A DNA stretch of 64,000 nucleotides from the NCBI GenBank assembly GCA_949290865.1, contig CASETM010000023.1:18300-82299 (forward strand), written 5' to 3'. This document shows, piece by piece, positions 17,164-26,838 of this stretch. The DNA comes from an uncultured Bacillota bacterium (lineage in GTDB: Bacteria; Bacillota_I; Bacilli_A; Erysipelotrichales; Coprobacillaceae). The notes below the pieces were generated by a model. The model ran no database searches. It was not told the origin of the DNA and worked only from the letters and a program-made list of their open reading frames with translations. Within the stretch, counting starts at the first letter, position 1; every line of letters starts with the position of its first letter. Both the position numbers and the translations under genes were made by a program.

Positions 17164-17943
17164 CTATGAAGATGATTTTGAATGAATCACAGCATCCATT
17201 ACCGCATTTCTAAAACCATTTTCTTCCAGTGCCTTGACACCCTTGATCGTGATTCCACCCGGAGAACAAACCTGATCTTTCAAGATACCAGGATGAAGTT
17301 CTGTCTCCTTAACCATCTGTGCACTGCCTAGTACCATCTGACTGGCCAGCTTATAGGCTGCCGCTCTTGGCAGACCGCTTAAAACCGCTCCATCAGCCAA
17401 AGCCTCAATAAACATATAGACAAATGCTGGTCCACAGCCTGTTAAAGCGCCTCCAGCTGTCATCTGATCATTTTCAATCATATAAACTTCGCCAATGCTT
17501 TCAAAAAGAGCTTTGGCAAACTGCAGTTCTTTTTCATTAAGCGTATTATCTTTTTCAAACAGGGTCATTCCCTGCAGTACATTGGCTGGTGTATTGGGCA
17601 TGACCGTTAAATGATGAGTTCCTGGTAACAGTTCATTATATTTGTCATTGCTGTAGCCCGCCACAATAGAGATGATCATCTGCTCTTTGATATCAGTTTT
17701 CACTTTATTGAGTACTTTTTCAATAATATGCGGTTTTACCGCCATAATGATGACATCACTCTGTTTCACCAGATCATTTTCATCCTGACATAGCTGCAGA
17801 TGATATGTTTCCTGCATAGACTGCTGTTTTTTCTGATCGATATCATAACTGTATATATCTTCTCCCCTGCTAAAACCACTTTTGATGATTCCTTTACAGA
17901 TGGCTGAAGCCATATTGCCCATTCCAATAAAACCAATCTTCAT
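17164..17943 (-). CDS. proC: Pyrroline-5-carboxylate reductase
   Basis: A 259-aa enzyme that makes the last step of proline synthesis, NAD(P)H-dependent reduction of pyrroline-5-carboxylate. Rossmann motif at the start (IGFIGMGNMASAICKGII). The C-terminal helical domain carries the family signature (TALTGCGPAFVY-like: GGALTGCGPAFVYMFIEALA and LKDQVCSPGGITI). No proA/proB nearby. It stands alone between ftsZ and the spoIIG promoter, with its own terminator. Confidence 0.95.
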   Translation of the reverse strand: MKIGFIGMGNMASAICKGIIKSGFSRGEDIYSYDIDQKKQQSMQETYHLQLCQDENDLVKQSDVIIMAVKPHIIEKVLNKVKTDIKEQMIISIVAGYSNDKYNELLPGTHHLTVMPNTPANVLQGMTLFEKDNTLNEKELQFAKALFESIGEVYMIENDQMTAGGALTGCGPAFVYMFIEALADGAVLSGLPRAAAYKLASQMVLGSAQMVKETELHPGILKDQVCSPGGITIKGVKALEENGFRNAVMDAVIHSKSSS

Positions 17944-17958
17944 TGTCTTTTCCTCCTA

Positions 17959-17987
17959 TAAAAATAAGCTAACATCGTTAGCTTATT
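17959..17987 (-). terminator. ftsZ terminator
   Basis: AATAAGCTAAC / GTTAGCTTATT perfect 11-bp stem with a 3-nt loop and a short T tract, 6 nt past the ftsZ stop codon. Confidence 0.85.
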
Positions 17988-17992
17988 CATTA

Positions 17993-19072
17993 TTAAATCC
18001 TTCTGTTTCGAATAAATATTGGCAATCCATCATCATCGTCGTCATCATCAAAACCATTAAATGATTCTTCATCAGCAACTGGTGCTGTTTCTTTGACAAC
18101 AGACTGCTGTCCAATATCATCTTTATCATCTTCAAAACCAGTAGCAATAACAGTGACGATAATTTCATCATCAAGTTTTTCATTGATTGCAATACCTAAA
18201 TATGTGTTGATATCATCGCCAACTTCCTGACTAATTGTTTCTAAAGCAATATTGGCATCATATAATGAAATATTAGGTCCACCGGTAACATTGATGATCG
18301 CATCTTTTGCCCCAGCAACAGAAACTTCCAGCAATGGTGAAGAAATTGCACGTTTGGCAGCTTCCTTAGCTTTATCATCTCCAGAAGACATACCGATTCC
18401 AATCAATGCATTCCCTCTGTCTTTCATAACCGCACTGATATCAGCAAAATCCAGATTGATAAATGCTGGAACAGCAATTAAATCAGTAATTGTCTGCACA
18501 CCTTGACGTAAAACATTATCTGCTTCTCTAAACGCTTCCTGCATTGGGCGACCACCGATCAATTGCAGCAAGCGATCATTAGAAACAACGATGATACTGT
18601 CAACATTGGCACGCAGCTCATCAATACCTTCAACGGCCTGTTTTTTACGTTTCATTCCTTCAAAAGTAAATGGTTTGGTAATAACACCCACTGTCAAAGC
18701 TCCCAGTTCACGGGCGATTTTTGCAAAAACTGGTGCAGCTCCAGTACCAGTTCCACCACCCATACCAGCAGCGATAAAGACCATATCAGCCCCTTCTAAA
18801 GCCGCTCTAATATCTTTTTCAGTTTCTAAAGCAGCTTTTCTTCCAACTTCTGGATTTCCACCTGCTCCTAAACCTTTGGTCAGATCTTTTCCTAAAACAA
18901 TCTTGTTTTCAACAGGTGATCGACGTAAAACCTGGACATCGGTATTTGCGACATAAAATTCGACACCTCTGACACCATCTTCAACCATTCTATTAACGGC
19001 ATTGTTACCTCCGCCACCAACACCAATGACTTTAATTTTAGCCACTTGTTCAAAATCCAATTCTTCGTTCAT
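17993..19072 (-). CDS. ftsZ: Cell-division GTPase FtsZ
   Basis: A 359-aa tubulin homologue that forms the Z ring. The tubulin signature [10 protein letters not shown] (about residues 105-114) and the T7-loop ([15 protein letters not shown]) are intact. The C-terminal linker is rich in Asp (a run near residue 345), and the conserved tip [11 protein letters not shown] binds FtsA and SepF. Lies 23 nt below ftsA, as in other Firmicutes. SD AGGG upstream of ATG is moderate. Confidence 0.97.
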   Translation of the reverse strand: MNEELDFEQVAKIKVIGVGGGGNNAVNRMVEDGVRGVEFYVANTDVQVLRRSPVENKIVLGKDLTKGLGAGGNPEVGRKAALETEKDIRAALEGADMVFIAAGMGGGTGTGAAPVFAKIARELGALTVGVITKPFTFEGMKRKKQAVEGIDELRANVDSIIVVSNDRLLQLIGGRPMQEAFREADNVLRQGVQTITDLIAVPAFINLDFADISAVMKDRGNALIGIGMSSGDDKAKEAAKRAISSPLLEVSVAGAKDAIINVTGGPNISLYDANIALETISQEVGDDINTYLGIAINEKLDDEIIVTVIATGFEDDKDDIGQQSVVKETAPVADEESFNGFDDDDDDDGLPIFIRNRRI

Positions 19073-19095
19073 TTTATACCCTCACTTTTTATATG

Positions 19096-20355
19096 TTAAT
19101 CTTCTTTAAAAAAAGTATCTAATATCTTACTGAATTTTCCGGTTTTTTCCTTGTTTTCCTTTGTCTTGGTCAATCCCTTAAAACGTATTGACATCGTATT
19201 GGAAATATCCGGCATTTCAACACATGTTTCGTATGGCCCTAAATACTTTGCTCGATCTGCCATATAGAAAATCATCCCTACCGAAGAAACAAAGGCCATA
19301 TCTCTGATTCCAATAATATCTGGACGATAGACTCTGACTGGACCTTCGATCACGGTACCGGCAACTTTATCAAACATTTCCAGTTCACCGCCACCCCCAA
19401 CGATCAGAGTTTCGTAATTAGCACTGTTTTCAATCAAATCAAGTTTTTCCTTGATCACATTCAGCATATCAACAGCTGCCGTTTCCAGGATCAGTGCCAG
19501 ATCTTTTTGCGTATAATCGACACGTCCATCAGGCATTTCTGTTGTATGAATAATATCTTCCTGACCAACTGTATAGTCTAAAGAGCCATATTTAATTTTG
19601 TATGTTTCAGCCTGATTCATGGAAATCTGCAGATTCTGTGCAATTGCTCGTGTTAAATCATAGCCACCAACTGGACAGACAGTCAAATACTGTAAATATC
19701 CATCTTTATAGAAAGAAATCGTTGATGTCTTGTATCCCATGTCAATAATCAAAGCCCCTTCTTGAAGATAAACTGCATCAAAAGCTTCCTTCGCACAAGA
19801 AAAAGCATTGATACAAATATCGATGACTTCCAATCCTGCTTTTTCAACAGCTTCAATATATGGATAAAGAATACGTTTCTGTGATGTAATGATAAGACTA
19901 TCAATGATCAGATTTCGTGTTTTCTGACCAACCGGTGCTTCCAGGGTCATCCCTGAATCACTGTGATATCTTACCGGTATAACACAGACAACTTCTTCTT
20001 TACTTGATATCTTGATTCGTTTTGATAACTGTAAACCACGGACAATATCCTCATTTGTAATCAGCTCATCCCCATTCAAGGACAAACTACTGTTACTCTG
20101 GTACAGTTTTGCACGAATTGTAGGAATATTGATTCCCACCCGCTTAATATTTCCTTCGAGAAATGCATTTGCTTCATCAATTAAAGCACGAATATCATGA
20201 ACCAAAACTCGGTCGTCTTCGACGATTCCTTTTTTTACCCCATGACTAGGGACTTTTTTCGCGAAAAGAACATGCAAATTCGAATTAACAACTTCTCCTA
20301 CCAGTAATTCAATAGTTGCACTTCCTATATCTAAAACAGCATAAATTTGATTCAC
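19096..20355 (-). CDS. ftsA: Cell-division protein FtsA
   Basis: A 419-aa actin-like protein that anchors FtsZ to the membrane. Nucleotide-binding motifs are visible (VLDIGSATIELLVGEV; LIIDMGYKTSTISFY; LIVGGGGELEMF). The C-terminal KTGKFSKILDTFFKED is the amphipathic membrane-targeting helix. Forms a pair with ftsZ. Between divIB and ftsA (20399-20440) there is a weak ACCGTG/CACGGT hairpin. Confidence 0.95.
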   Translation of the reverse strand: MNQIYAVLDIGSATIELLVGEVVNSNLHVLFAKKVPSHGVKKGIVEDDRVLVHDIRALIDEANAFLEGNIKRVGINIPTIRAKLYQSNSSLSLNGDELITNEDIVRGLQLSKRIKISSKEEVVCVIPVRYHSDSGMTLEAPVGQKTRNLIIDSLIITSQKRILYPYIEAVEKAGLEVIDICINAFSCAKEAFDAVYLQEGALIIDMGYKTSTISFYKDGYLQYLTVCPVGGYDLTRAIAQNLQISMNQAETYKIKYGSLDYTVGQEDIIHTTEMPDGRVDYTQKDLALILETAAVDMLNVIKEKLDLIENSANYETLIVGGGGELEMFDKVAGTVIEGPVRVYRPDIIGIRDMAFVSSVGMIFYMADRAKYLGPYETCVEMPDISNTMSIRFKGLTKTKENKEKTGKFSKILDTFFKED

Positions 20356-20451
20356 GCTTATCTCCCCTTATCACATATATACAACATGATAACATAAAAA
20401 CCGTGATATTTAAAGAATTTGATGAAATTACCACGGTATTTTCTTTCATAT

Positions 20452-21219
20452 TCAGTTGTAAACATAAACATTCTGACCAAGAAAATCATAATACCTGTAA
20501 TCTGGATATTGTTTCATGATCATATAGTAATGTGATGACGTCAGCTGCTCTGCCATATTCTCAATTCTAACATAAAAAATTTTACCATCATCCAATTCGA
20601 GTCGACATTTTGTCTGATCTTTGTCAGCAGGTTCAAAAATGATTGCTGAAATCTGATTTTGAACATCTGATGGAATTTTGACATACTCTTTGACAAAAGA
20701 CTGCAGATGTTCCATGTCAAAATTCATCGACTGTGGCATTCTTTGAACATATGAAAGCCACTTCTGTTCCAGATCTTCCTGAATGACACCATCCTGATCA
20801 ACCACATACAGCTTATTGTCGATATAACAGTAAGTTGCTGGATCTTCCTCTTGAATCTTGACTGTAATATTTCCCAGAAGAGAACGAGAAACATCCGCCT
20901 TCTTTACAAAAATAAGTTTTTCTATCTCTTTTTTCAGTTCATCACCATCAACATTAAAATAAAACGTAGAATGTGCCTTCACTGAAATATTTTCAATAAT
21001 AAAGTCACTGTCCAGTTTCTGACAGCCTTCAATCTTGATTGTTTTTACCTTGCTAAGGTCAGAAAGGAAAAAAGCAATGATCAAAAGCAAGGCAACCGTT
21101 ATAATGACAAACCTTTGACGTCTTTTTCTTTTCTTTCTTTTTAATTTCTTTCTCATCAGCAAAACCTGATTTTCATCATGTTCATTATATTTAATATCTG
21201 TTGTCTTTCTTCTTTTCAT
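20452..21219 (-). CDS. divIB: Cell-division protein DivIB/FtsQ
   Basis: A 255-aa bitopic protein. The N-terminus is highly basic (MRKKLKRKKRKRRQ), followed by one membrane helix (about 38-55) and a POTRA domain (KTIKIEGCQKLDSDFIIENI), then the beta domain. DivIB stabilises the FtsL-DivIC complex at the septum. Its ATG shares one base with the murB stop (TAATG). Confidence 0.92.
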   Translation of the reverse strand: MKRRKTTDIKYNEHDENQVLLMRKKLKRKKRKRRQRFVIITVALLLIIAFFLSDLSKVKTIKIEGCQKLDSDFIIENISVKAHSTFYFNVDGDELKKEIEKLIFVKKADVSRSLLGNITVKIQEEDPATYCYIDNKLYVVDQDGVIQEDLEQKWLSYVQRMPQSMNFDMEHLQSFVKEYVKIPSDVQNQISAIIFEPADKDQTKCRLELDDGKIFYVRIENMAEQLTSSHYYMIMKQYPDYRYYDFLGQNVYVYN

Positions 21220-22133
21220 TATAATTCCCAGTTAATAAATCGCACCTCAGGTTTAAGCATAACCGAGAATTTTTCATTCACCTGTTTTTGAACATAGAAA
21301 ATCAAGTCATAAATATCTCTTGCTGAAGCATAGCCATTATTAACAATAAAATTAGAGTGCTTTGGTGATACCTGTGCTCCACCTATCTCATAGCCCCTTA
21401 ATCCTGCATCATCTATCAGTTTCCAGGCAGCCACCCCATCTGGATTTCTGAATACACTACCAGCACTGGGCTGATTCCATGGCTGAGTGGCCATTCTTCT
21501 TTCTTTTCTGCGGTCCAGCAGATCATTCACTTCCTGAACGGTCTTCGTCTGTAAAACAAAAGTTGCTTCGATAATGATCCATTTTTTATGTTCCTGGATG
21601 ATCGAATGACGATAGCCAAAATTCATTTCTTCTTTTGATAAAGTCACAAGCTGAAAATTTTCATTTAAAACTGTAACACTTTCGACAACTTCAGCAATAT
21701 TAGAATTATAGGCTCCAGCATTCATGAAAATACCACCACCGATATTACCAGGAATTCCTCCCATAAACTCAAAACCGCTTAATCCTGCTTTAGCACAGTC
21801 ATAGGCCAATTTGATCATTGGCACTCCACACTGAACTGTCACCCTGTTTCCATTAATTTTATACTGATTAAACTGTTCCAGAGAAATAATGATTCCCTGA
21901 AAACTCTTGTCTGAAAAAAGCAGATTTGATCCTCGACCAATAACAAATAACTGAATACGATGTTTGCGGCAATATTTGATAACCTGGATCAAAGCTTCAA
22001 GATTTTTGACCTTCACAAACAATTTGGCAGGTCCACCAACTCGATAAGTCGTATGCTTATAAAGTGGTTCATCTTTTAATACTGTTCCAACATCAAGATC
22101 TAAAAGATCCTGATAATATTTTTCATACTTCAT
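21219..22133 (-). CDS. murB: UDP-N-acetylenolpyruvoylglucosamine reductase
   Basis: A 304-aa FAD enzyme, type II MurB, that reduces the enolpyruvyl group to give UDP-MurNAc. FAD-binding VIGRGSNLLFSDKSFQG and the GIPGNIGGGIFMNAGAY loop are present; the catalytic region (RKERRMATQPWNQPSAGSVFRNP) has the essential Ser. ATG at 22133 follows AGGTGA; an in-frame GTG three codons earlier would overlap murG. Runs in the murG-murB-divIB-ftsA-ftsZ order. Confidence 0.95.
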   Translation of the reverse strand: MKYEKYYQDLLDLDVGTVLKDEPLYKHTTYRVGGPAKLFVKVKNLEALIQVIKYCRKHRIQLFVIGRGSNLLFSDKSFQGIIISLEQFNQYKINGNRVTVQCGVPMIKLAYDCAKAGLSGFEFMGGIPGNIGGGIFMNAGAYNSNIAEVVESVTVLNENFQLVTLSKEEMNFGYRHSIIQEHKKWIIIEATFVLQTKTVQEVNDLLDRRKERRMATQPWNQPSAGSVFRNPDGVAAWKLIDDAGLRGYEIGGAQVSPKHSNFIVNNGYASARDIYDLIFYVQKQVNEKFSVMLKPEVRFINWEL

Positions 22134-22134
22134 T

Positions 22135-23211
22135 TTATTCACCTAACATTTCAACAATGACATTGTACATATCCTGACAGGCATCAGGCTTGCCAAGTTT
22201 TTTTGCGTTTTCTTTTAAAACATTTAATGCTGTTTCATCATCAATGATACTGTCGATCATAGAGAGCAGCCTGTCGACCTGCAAATCTGCTTCCAAGATC
22301 ATTTTCGCCGCTCCAGATTGAACCAGTTCTGTTGCATTGTATTCCTGATGATTGGCTGCAACATAAGGGCTGGGAATCAGGATTGCTGGTAATCCCAAAG
22401 CTGTCAATTCAGCTAAGGTACTGGCTCCAGCACGAGAAATGATCAAATCAGTGGCATGCATCACTGAAGGCATATCATCAATATATGGAACAATTCTAAC
22501 ATTGTCATTTTCATAACCTTTCATCATTTCATAATAAGGTTTCCCTGTAACATATAAAACCTGATAATTTTTATCTTTAAACTTATCAATAGCGTCAACC
22601 ATAATATCATTGACACTCTTTGATCCTAATGATCCCATCACGATTGTCACCAGTTTCTTATCTCTTTTCAAACGGTATTTTTCATGGATATCATGAGGAA
22701 TTTCATGACAGATCACACTTGCTCTAGGATTACCTAAAAGCAAGGTCTTTTCCTGAGGAAAATCATGATAAGCTTTCTGATAGCAACAGACAATTTTATC
22801 TACTTTTTTAATAAGAATCTTATTGGTCAGACCAATGATTGAATTCTGTTCATGAATCATTGTCTTTATTTTCAGTGCAGCTGCTGCCTGAACAGCACTG
22901 GCACTGGGATAACCACCAAACCCGATAACAATATCCGGAGCAAACTTTCTAATAATTTTTTTGGCGGTAACGACTGATTTCAAAAACAGCATTGCTGAGT
23001 AAGCTTTCTTCAAAGGATTACCAACCAATCCTTTGACATTCAGCCCCACATAATCATATCCCAGTCCAGGGACAACCTGTGATTCCAGACGATCTTTTGT
23101 TCCGATAAAAAGAAACTGTGAGTCTGGCTGCTGTTTTTTTATATATTCAACTAAAGCCAAAGCAGGATACAGATGTCCACCTGTCCCTCCGGCCGCAACA
23201 ACGACTTTCAT
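22135..23211 (-). CDS. murG: Lipid II synthase MurG (GlcNAc transferase)
   Basis: A 358-aa GT-B glycosyltransferase that adds GlcNAc to lipid I on the inner membrane face. The N-terminal AGGTGGHLYPALAL loop and the C-terminal donor-site segment (ISRAGASTLAELTALGLPAILIP) are classic. The stop codon lies one base before the murB ATG. In an intact dcw cluster ftsW normally precedes murG; here an EF-G paralogue, an AlaX gene and the ftsW 3' end come first. Confidence 0.97.
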   Translation of the reverse strand: MKVVVAAGGTGGHLYPALALVEYIKKQQPDSQFLFIGTKDRLESQVVPGLGYDYVGLNVKGLVGNPLKKAYSAMLFLKSVVTAKKIIRKFAPDIVIGFGGYPSASAVQAAAALKIKTMIHEQNSIIGLTNKILIKKVDKIVCCYQKAYHDFPQEKTLLLGNPRASVICHEIPHDIHEKYRLKRDKKLVTIVMGSLGSKSVNDIMVDAIDKFKDKNYQVLYVTGKPYYEMMKGYENDNVRIVPYIDDMPSVMHATDLIISRAGASTLAELTALGLPAILIPSPYVAANHQEYNATELVQSGAAKMILEADLQVDRLLSMIDSIIDDETALNVLKENAKKLGKPDACQDMYNVIVEMLGE

Positions 23212-23342
23212 TCAAATCACTCCTTGTGGTTATTATACTCTATTTCATTTTATTTTGAAATAATAATGTGTTTATCACGATATTTCACTTTAATTATATT
23301 CAATACCGTTTATTTATAACATATAGTTTATCTTTGAGCAAT

Positions 23343-23376
23343 AAAAAATGAAAGTCCGTGAGAACTTTCATTTTTT
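23343..23376 (-). terminator. Terminator of the EF-G paralogue gene
   Basis: AAAATGAAAGT / ACTTTCATTTT stem followed by T on the minus strand, overlapping the stop at 23368; murG must therefore have its own promoter in 23212-23342. Confidence 0.75.
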
Positions 23377-25428
23377 CATTTCAATAATTCTTTTGGCAAT
23401 TAAATCAGGGGCTATTTCATAACCAGTAAAAGTATAATCATAAAAACCTTGACCTTGCGTCATTGATCTTAGATCGATAGCATATTCCATGATTTCCATT
23501 TGTGGAACATAGCATACAATCTTCATCAGATTGTCTTCTAAACTGTCACTTTCCAGTACACGCCCTCGTTTTTTATTAATATGTGACATGATATCACCTA
23601 AATACTGATCATCGATATAAACATTCAATGTCACATATGGTTCCAGAATACATGGCTGTGCTTTTGACATAGCTTCCTTAAAACACATTGATGTTGCTGT
23701 TTTAAACGCCTGTTCACTGGAATCAACAGTATGATATGAACCATCGATCAGCGTTGCTTCAATTCCCAGAACCGGATATCCTGCCAGCACACCATGTTGA
23801 ACACTTTCAACCAGTCCTTTTTCTACTGCTGGGAAATATGCTTTTGGAACTGCACCACCAAATACCTTTTCTTTAAAAATATAAGATGTACTGTAATCAT
23901 GAGTTGGCTTAAATTCTATTTCAACTTCACCGTATTGTCCATGACCACCAGTCTGTTTTTTGAATTTAGTTCGTTGTGTATAAGCTTTCTGAATTGTTTC
24001 ACGATAACAAATAATAATATCTTCCAGTAAAACATCGATCTTGAATCTCGCTTTCAGCTTGGCAACAACACTGTCAAGATGAATATCACCGATTCCATAG
24101 ATACACTGCTGTTTGGTTTCTGCATTTGTTATAAAATTTAACGTTTTATCTTCATCTAAAAGTTTATTTAAAGCACTGGCAATCTTTTCTTCATTGCTTT
24201 TTCCAACCGGCTTGATTCCTTTACCATAATAAGGTTTCGAAAATTTGATATCTGGATATTTTACACGATAATCCAATGTACAAAGTGTATCATTGGTTTC
24301 AGAATGACTCAATTTAGTCATACAGCCAATATCACCGGCACACAGTTCATCAACTTCGATCAGTTCTTTACCGCGCTTCATATAAAGTTTCTGGATTTTT
24401 TCAACTTCATTTTTATTGACATTCAATAATGTCATACCCGTACGGATCGTCCCAGTACAAACCTTAAAAATCGATTCTCTGCCAACAAAAGGATTAGCAA
24501 TCGTTTTAAAGATAAATAATGATGGTGGCAAACTTTCATCAAATCCAATGAGATCTTCTTCTTTCGTATCAACATTTTCAACAACCATTGAATTACACAT
24601 ATCTCCAGCCGCTGAGAAAAAAGCAACAATTGAATTTAACAGGATCTGTATACCAATATTGCTTGTTCCACATAAAACTGGTATCAGTGTCTGATTCGTA
24701 ACACCTTGTCTTAAAGCCCACGAAATTTCTTCTTTCGTAAATGGTTCTTCATTCAAGAATTTTTCAAGCAGCTCATCATTGGTATTAGCAACTGCTTCAT
24801 CGATCATTTCTTTGACTTCCATAACCTCATCCATCATTTCATCAGGAATTGGTGCTGGTTCCGTATATTCACCTTTGAAAATACGTCCTTCCATTTTGGC
24901 AACATTGACATATCCGATCATTTTATTATTATTATGCATGATCGGTACCTGGATTGGTGCAATCACTTTTCCATAAGTCTTTTTCAGCTGTTCCAGTTTT
25001 TCTTTGTAGTCAGCATCAGGATTATCTAGACCATTGATATAAATAATCTTGGCTTTATCTCTGGCACGATACATTGCCTGTTTTGTTCCAATACTGATAT
25101 TTTTATATGATGGAACGACAATCACGGCTGATTCACAGGCATGTAAAGCAGCTTCAACTTCTCCAACAAAATCAAAATTCCCTGGTGTGTCTAATAAATT
25201 AACTTTACAGTTATCCCATTCCAAAGGAATAATAGACATGTTTACTGAAGCTTGGCGTTTAATTTCTTCATCATCATAATCGCTGATGGTATTACCGCTT
25301 TGGATCGATCCAATCTTATCTATTATTCCGGCTCTTTTGGCCATCGCCTCAATAACGCTCGTTTTTCCCGAACCAGAATGTCCTAAAACAGCGACATTTC
25401 CCAGTTCGTCTGCATGATATACTCTCAT
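23368..25428 (-). CDS. Elongation factor G paralogue (EF-G2-like GTPase)
   Basis: A 686-aa five-domain EF-G-like GTPase. P-loop GHSGSGKTS, G3 DTPGNFDF; the G4 motif reads NGLDNP rather than NKxD, and the switch is unusual, as in the divergent EF-G paralogues of Firmicutes and Thermus. Domain IV (GGHGQYGEVEIEF) and domain V are intact. Such paralogues often do not replace FusA; a role in a special ribosome step or stress is probable but not shown. Stands between alaX and murG with own terminator. Confidence 0.85.
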   Translation of the reverse strand: MRVYHADELGNVAVLGHSGSGKTSVIEAMAKRAGIIDKIGSIQSGNTISDYDDEEIKRQASVNMSIIPLEWDNCKVNLLDTPGNFDFVGEVEAALHACESAVIVVPSYKNISIGTKQAMYRARDKAKIIYINGLDNPDADYKEKLEQLKKTYGKVIAPIQVPIMHNNNKMIGYVNVAKMEGRIFKGEYTEPAPIPDEMMDEVMEVKEMIDEAVANTNDELLEKFLNEEPFTKEEISWALRQGVTNQTLIPVLCGTSNIGIQILLNSIVAFFSAAGDMCNSMVVENVDTKEEDLIGFDESLPPSLFIFKTIANPFVGRESIFKVCTGTIRTGMTLLNVNKNEVEKIQKLYMKRGKELIEVDELCAGDIGCMTKLSHSETNDTLCTLDYRVKYPDIKFSKPYYGKGIKPVGKSNEEKIASALNKLLDEDKTLNFITNAETKQQCIYGIGDIHLDSVVAKLKARFKIDVLLEDIIICYRETIQKAYTQRTKFKKQTGGHGQYGEVEIEFKPTHDYSTSYIFKEKVFGGAVPKAYFPAVEKGLVESVQHGVLAGYPVLGIEATLIDGSYHTVDSSEQAFKTATSMCFKEAMSKAQPCILEPYVTLNVYIDDQYLGDIMSHINKKRGRVLESDSLEDNLMKIVCYVPQMEIMEYAIDLRSMTQGQGFYDYTFTGYEIAPDLIAKRIIEMKK

Positions 25429-25512
25429 AAATATATCCCCCTTTCATTGCTTTGATAGTTCTATTATACAATAGGTTAACCATTTATGAAAGCGGTTCCA
25501 TTAGTTTTTTCT

Positions 25513-26646
25513 TTATATCTCCTGCTGCAGGAAGGCTGTTATTTCTTTTTGTGATGCAGCAATGGTCCCCTGTACCATATCTGCCTTGCCTCCCCCTTTA
25601 ACAACAAAGTGATCTTTAAGCAGCTGCAGATAACATCGCGCATCATTCTTTGAAGCAATCATGAAACGATATCCTGTCTCATCTCCAACAAAGACAGCAG
25701 CCATATCATCACACTTTTTCATCAGTTCATTAATATAGAACTGCTGCAAAGAACGATCGATATCACTTTCAAAAACAAGATGATATGGCTTTTGCGCCAA
25801 AGTATGACACCGCTGTTCGATCGTCTGTCTCTTGAAAGCAGCGATTTCCTGTTTGAGACGGCTATTTTCTTCAAGCAGTCTTTCAACATAATGATCAATC
25901 TGATAAACAGGAGATGACAAAAGTCCAGAAATATGATGAACTTCCTCATGTTTGAGGCAATAATCCTCATACGCCTTCTCACCACACAAAAAATAAATTC
26001 TCATTCCTTTTTTATATTTCATAGCCTTGACAATTTTAAAAACACCAATCTCAGCAGTAGAACGGACATGCGGTGCACAACAGGCACAGCAATCAACATC
26101 TTCTATTTCAACGATCCTGATAGCTCCCTGAATCTCTTTTTTACAGCGATATTCCATCGTTTCTGCATTTTCTGGATAGTATCCGGTAATTTTCTTATTA
26201 GCCATAATGACCTCATTGACTTTTTTTTCAATTTCATTAAGCTGTTCATGTGTCAGATAGCCATCATAATCAGTTGTTATTTCATGATCTCCTAAATGAA
26301 AACCAACATTATGAAACCCATACAAATGAAACATCAATCCAGACAGAATATGTTCTCCACTGTGATTCTGCATCTGTACATAACGATAATGGAAATCGAT
26401 CTTTCCTTCCACCTTCCCCTGTACTGCTTCTTTCAGATAATGGTGGATGACATCATCTTTGATACCAACATACAAAACTTCCTTGTCACTGATCGTCCCC
26501 TTGTCACAGTTTTGACCACCCTCTTCAGGAAAAAACAAGGTCTGATCCAAAACCACATCATACCCCCTTTCACATTTTTCACAAGAAATCACTTCTGCCT
26601 GAAAAAATGTATCATAAGGATATAAATCATAAAGTTTCACTGTCAT
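25513..26646 (-). CDS. AlaX-type alanyl-tRNA editing protein with DHHA1 domain
   Basis: A 377-aa stand-alone editing protein related to the AlaRS C-terminal half. The zinc-binding HxxxH (NHSGEHILSG) and the downstream CCACCAPHV Cys/His site are intact; a coiled-coil linker and a DHHA1 domain (VVKGGGKADMVQGTI) follow. AlaX hydrolyses Ser or Gly wrongly attached to tRNA-Ala. ATG at 26646 follows AGGGGTGAT. Located between the EF-G paralogue and the ftsW 3' end. Confidence 0.88.
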   Translation of the reverse strand: MTVKLYDLYPYDTFFQAEVISCEKCERGYDVVLDQTLFFPEEGGQNCDKGTISDKEVLYVGIKDDVIHHYLKEAVQGKVEGKIDFHYRYVQMQNHSGEHILSGLMFHLYGFHNVGFHLGDHEITTDYDGYLTHEQLNEIEKKVNEVIMANKKITGYYPENAETMEYRCKKEIQGAIRIVEIEDVDCCACCAPHVRSTAEIGVFKIVKAMKYKKGMRIYFLCGEKAYEDYCLKHEEVHHISGLLSSPVYQIDHYVERLLEENSRLKQEIAAFKRQTIEQRCHTLAQKPYHLVFESDIDRSLQQFYINELMKKCDDMAAVFVGDETGYRFMIASKNDARCYLQLLKDHFVVKGGGKADMVQGTIAASQKEITAFLQQEI

Positions 26647-26689
26647 CTTATCACCCCTTTTCAAACTACTGATATCATACCATAAAAAA

Positions 26690-26718
26690 AATATTTAATC
26701 TTTGAAAGATTAAATATT
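26690..26718 (-). terminator. Native terminator of ftsW
   Basis: AATATTTAATCTTT / AAAGATTAAATATT stem and a T8 tract that overlap the TAA ending the 3' ftsW fragment. It marks the natural end of the host gene, outside the inserted element. Confidence 0.85.
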
Positions 26719-26819
26719 ATGCTGATTTTGAAATATTTAAAATGATACCAATTTCAATAAAAGTCATGATGATTGATGTTCCTCCATAAGACATCAAGGG
26801 TAAAGTCACACCTGTAACA
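26717..26819 (-). pseudogene. ftsW: 3' fragment of the interrupted ftsW/spoVE-type gene
   Basis: The minus strand reads VTGVTLPLMSYGGTSIIMTF and on through IEIGIILNISKSA to TAA. This is the conserved last region of SEDS glycosyltransferases, which reads PVTGVTLPFxSYGGSS in typical FtsW/SpoVE, and the final membrane helix. The rest of the gene lies 6.6 kb away at 33442-34423. Joining at the shared TGTTACAGGTG gives GLFPVTG|VTLPLMSYGG in frame. As arranged, this fragment has no start and cannot be expressed on its own. Confidence 0.93.
26809..26819. repeat. Left attachment-site core (attL) of the ftsW element
   Basis: CACCTGTAACA, identical to the copy at 33442-33452. On the minus strand it is TGTTACAGGTG, within codons for VTG of FtsW. 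It is the only sequence shared exactly by the two junctions. Confidence 0.85.
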
Positions 26820-26838
26820 TTTCCATTGCGATGATTAT